Made by a program: the position numbers and the translations under genes
Shown: in pieces, positions 62,780 to 64,000 of the stretch
Layout: each line of letters begins with the position of its first letter
How positions within the stretch are numbered: position 1 is the stretch's first letter
From: Nocardioides soli
GTDB lineage: Bacteria > Actinomycetota > Actinomycetes > Propionibacteriales > Nocardioidaceae
Direction: 5' to 3'
Assembly: GCF_014191495.1 (NCBI RefSeq)
Contig: NZ_JACHWR010000001.1
Span: 1,736,001-1,800,000 of the forward strand
DNA length: 64,000 nucleotides
The notes under the pieces: model-generated
Told to the model about the DNA's origin: nothing
The model's database searches: none
Seen by the model: the letters and a program-made list of their open reading frames with translations, nothing else

Positions 62780-62872
62780 CCGGGATCCGAGAAACTTCGT
62801 AGAATATATTTCATATTGTTCGAGAAAGTGTCACGGTGAGCACCCTCCCGCCCTGAGCCGAAGGACCTCGCC
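62780..62872 (+). promoter_or_regulatory. AT-rich promoter region of the secreted FG-GAP gene
   Basis: In this GC-rich window, TAGAATATATTTCATATTG (62801-62819) stands out as very AT-rich. It may hold the -10 element or a regulator site. AAGGA at 62861-62865 is the ribosome site of the next gene. Confidence 0.5.
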
Positions 62873-64000
62873 GTGACCGACAGCCACCACCGGCCGCACC
62901 CCCGACCCCGTCGCCGCCCGCTCGTGGCGGCCCTCTCCGTCGCGTGCGTCGCGGCCGTGCCGGCGGTGGTCGCCGTCCTGCCGGCGAACGCCGAGGAGAG
63001 CGCCGGCGGGCCTCCGGCCTTCCGACGGGTGGACGTCGACAGCACCGTCAGCGGGGCCAGCTTCACCTCGGTCGGCCAGGTCTACGCCGGCGAACAGGAC
63101 ATCGTGACCAGCGGCTACGGCGCCCTCGACGGCGGCGGCCGCCCCGTCGGCGGCGGGACCCTCCAGATCTACCGGCCCGGGGCGAGCCTCGACACCTGGA
63201 CCAAGGTCACGGTCTTCGACGCGGACGCCGGCATCGTCTTCCCCAACGCCACCACCATCGACGACGTCGACGGGGACGGCGACAACGACATCATCGTGCC
63301 GTCCGGCTACTTCTTCGGCACCGATCCGGCGGCGCCGGCCTGGCTGGGCTCGACCGGCGCCATCACCTGGTGGGAGAACCGGGGACCCGGCGTCCCCTTC
63401 GCCGAGCACACCATCGTGTCGGGCCGGGCCGCGTCGTACCACGGCGTGCAGTACGTCGACCTCGACGGGGACGGCGTCAGGGACATCCTCAGCGTCGCCG
63501 AGGAGGGTCGGATCGCCGGCGAGCTGACCGACGACGCCGTCGAGACGCACTTCTTCAAGGGCAACGAGGACCTGACCTTCGACGACCCGGTCGTGCTCGC
63601 CACCGACCTCGGGGGCAGCCAGCCCGTGGTCCACGACGTCGACGGCGACGACGACCTCGACATCATCACCTCGCAGTACTTCCGCACCTTCAACTCGGCG
63701 ACCGGCTCGACCTTCCTGTGGCTGGAGAACCAGGACGACGACGGCGTGCTGACCGAGAGCGACTTCACCCTCCACACCATCGCGACCCTGGCCGACAGCC
63801 CAGCCGGCCGCGGCGTCGGCATGGGCTTCCAGATCCGCCCGGTGCCGGACTTCCGCGGCCCCGGCACGCTGTCGTGGATCGGCACCAACCACGTCAACCG
63901 CTGCACGTTCGGGTCGATCCTGCCGGTGCCCGAGCAGGTCATCGAGTTCGACCCGGGCACCGACCCGACCGGCACCTGGGGCCTCACCACGCTGTCCGAC
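62873..64000 (+). CDS. Secreted FG-GAP/VCBS repeat protein (partial, C-terminus outside window)
   Basis: The first 376 residues of an exported protein. A twin-arginine-like basic start (RPHPRPRRRPLVAAL) and signal sequence end near ANAEE. The mature part has calcium-binding FG-GAP loops: DDVDGDGDNDIIVPSG, VDLDGDGVRDILSV and HDVDGDDDLDIITSQ, spaced as in beta-propeller blades. The GTG at 62873 has AAGGA 7 bases upstream. The function is unknown; such propellers often bind surface ligands. Confidence 0.9.
   Translation, partial: MTDSHHRPHPRPRRRPLVAALSVACVAAVPAVVAVLPANAEESAGGPPAFRRVDVDSTVSGASFTSVGQVYAGEQDIVTSGYGALDGGGRPVGGGTLQIYRPGASLDTWTKVTVFDADAGIVFPNATTIDDVDGDGDNDIIVPSGYFFGTDPAAPAWLGSTGAITWWENRGPGVPFAEHTIVSGRAASYHGVQYVDLDGDGVRDILSVAEEGRIAGELTDDAVETHFFKGNEDLTFDDPVVLATDLGGSQPVVHDVDGDDDLDIITSQYFRTFNSATGSTFLWLENQDDDGVLTESDFTLHTIATLADSPAGRGVGMGFQIRPVPDFRGPGTLSWIGTNHVNRCTFGSILPVPEQVIEFDPGTDPTGTWGLTTLSD

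Overview
The window is high-GC DNA of an actinobacterium, most likely a member of the Nocardioidaceae (Nocardioides-like). This rests on the very GC-rich coding style, the frequent GTG starts and 4-base ATGA/GTGA gene overlaps, the actinobacterial order glmU-prs / rplY-pth, an LigC-type ATP-dependent DNA ligase, and the many long secreted proteins with Ig-like or anchor domains. The genus is an inference; no rRNA gene is present.

Layout. 1-20.3 kb is a cell-surface polysaccharide and regulatory block. On the minus strand lie a sugar-nucleotide epimerase (cut by the window edge), a Gfo/Idh/MocA oxidoreductase, a 1587-residue secreted protein with a dimethylformamidase-like domain and four DUF4082 modules, and a family 2 glycosyltransferase. 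An LCP-family ligase follows on the plus strand, then a 144-bp tandem array of palindromic repeats. A HAD hydrolase, a CysQ-like phosphatase, pth and rplY come next. Then there is a WlbB-like acetyltransferase, a sensor kinase with two near-identical LuxR-type response regulators, two further LuxR proteins with degenerate receivers, and a polyprenyl-phosphate sugar transferase. 20.3-22.8 kb holds prs and glmU.

22,813-35,162 is a 12.35-kb integrative element. It is bounded by a perfect 48-bp direct repeat that is the 3' part of a tRNA-Gln gene. It carries integrase, excisionase, a primase-polymerase/helicase, small genes with GTGA-coupled starts, an XRE repressor with twin operators, and cargo genes. 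Two insertion sequences sit inside it, each with a target duplication and each splitting a gene that can be rebuilt in frame: an IS21-family element in a DUF4365 (nuclease-fold) gene and an IS3-family element in a small membrane-protein gene. No transfer or capsid gene is visible.

35.2-64 kb is chromosomal. First comes a GNAT-toxin/DUF1778-antitoxin pair flanked by direct repeats, then ligC, a conserved actinobacterial gene, and a tight minus-strand run (nnr, alr, alpha/beta hydrolase, GNAT-TsaE fusion) with acpS and glmS upstream. coaA, an ABC exporter, glmM, rplM-rpsI, citrate synthase and another HAD hydrolase follow. The region ends with a secreted choice-of-anchor A protein, an MFS/MarR pair, an HtrA-like protease, a double-GNAT protein, an ABC-F ATPase, a PAP2-type membrane enzyme and the start of a secreted FG-GAP protein.

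How the genes work together. glmS, glmM and glmU give the complete route to UDP-GlcNAc, which feeds both the cell wall (alr also supplies D-alanine) and the surface polysaccharide genes at the left. The sensor kinase and LuxR regulators interleaved with the sugar transferase, LCP ligase and glycosyltransferase suggest dedicated control of that polysaccharide.
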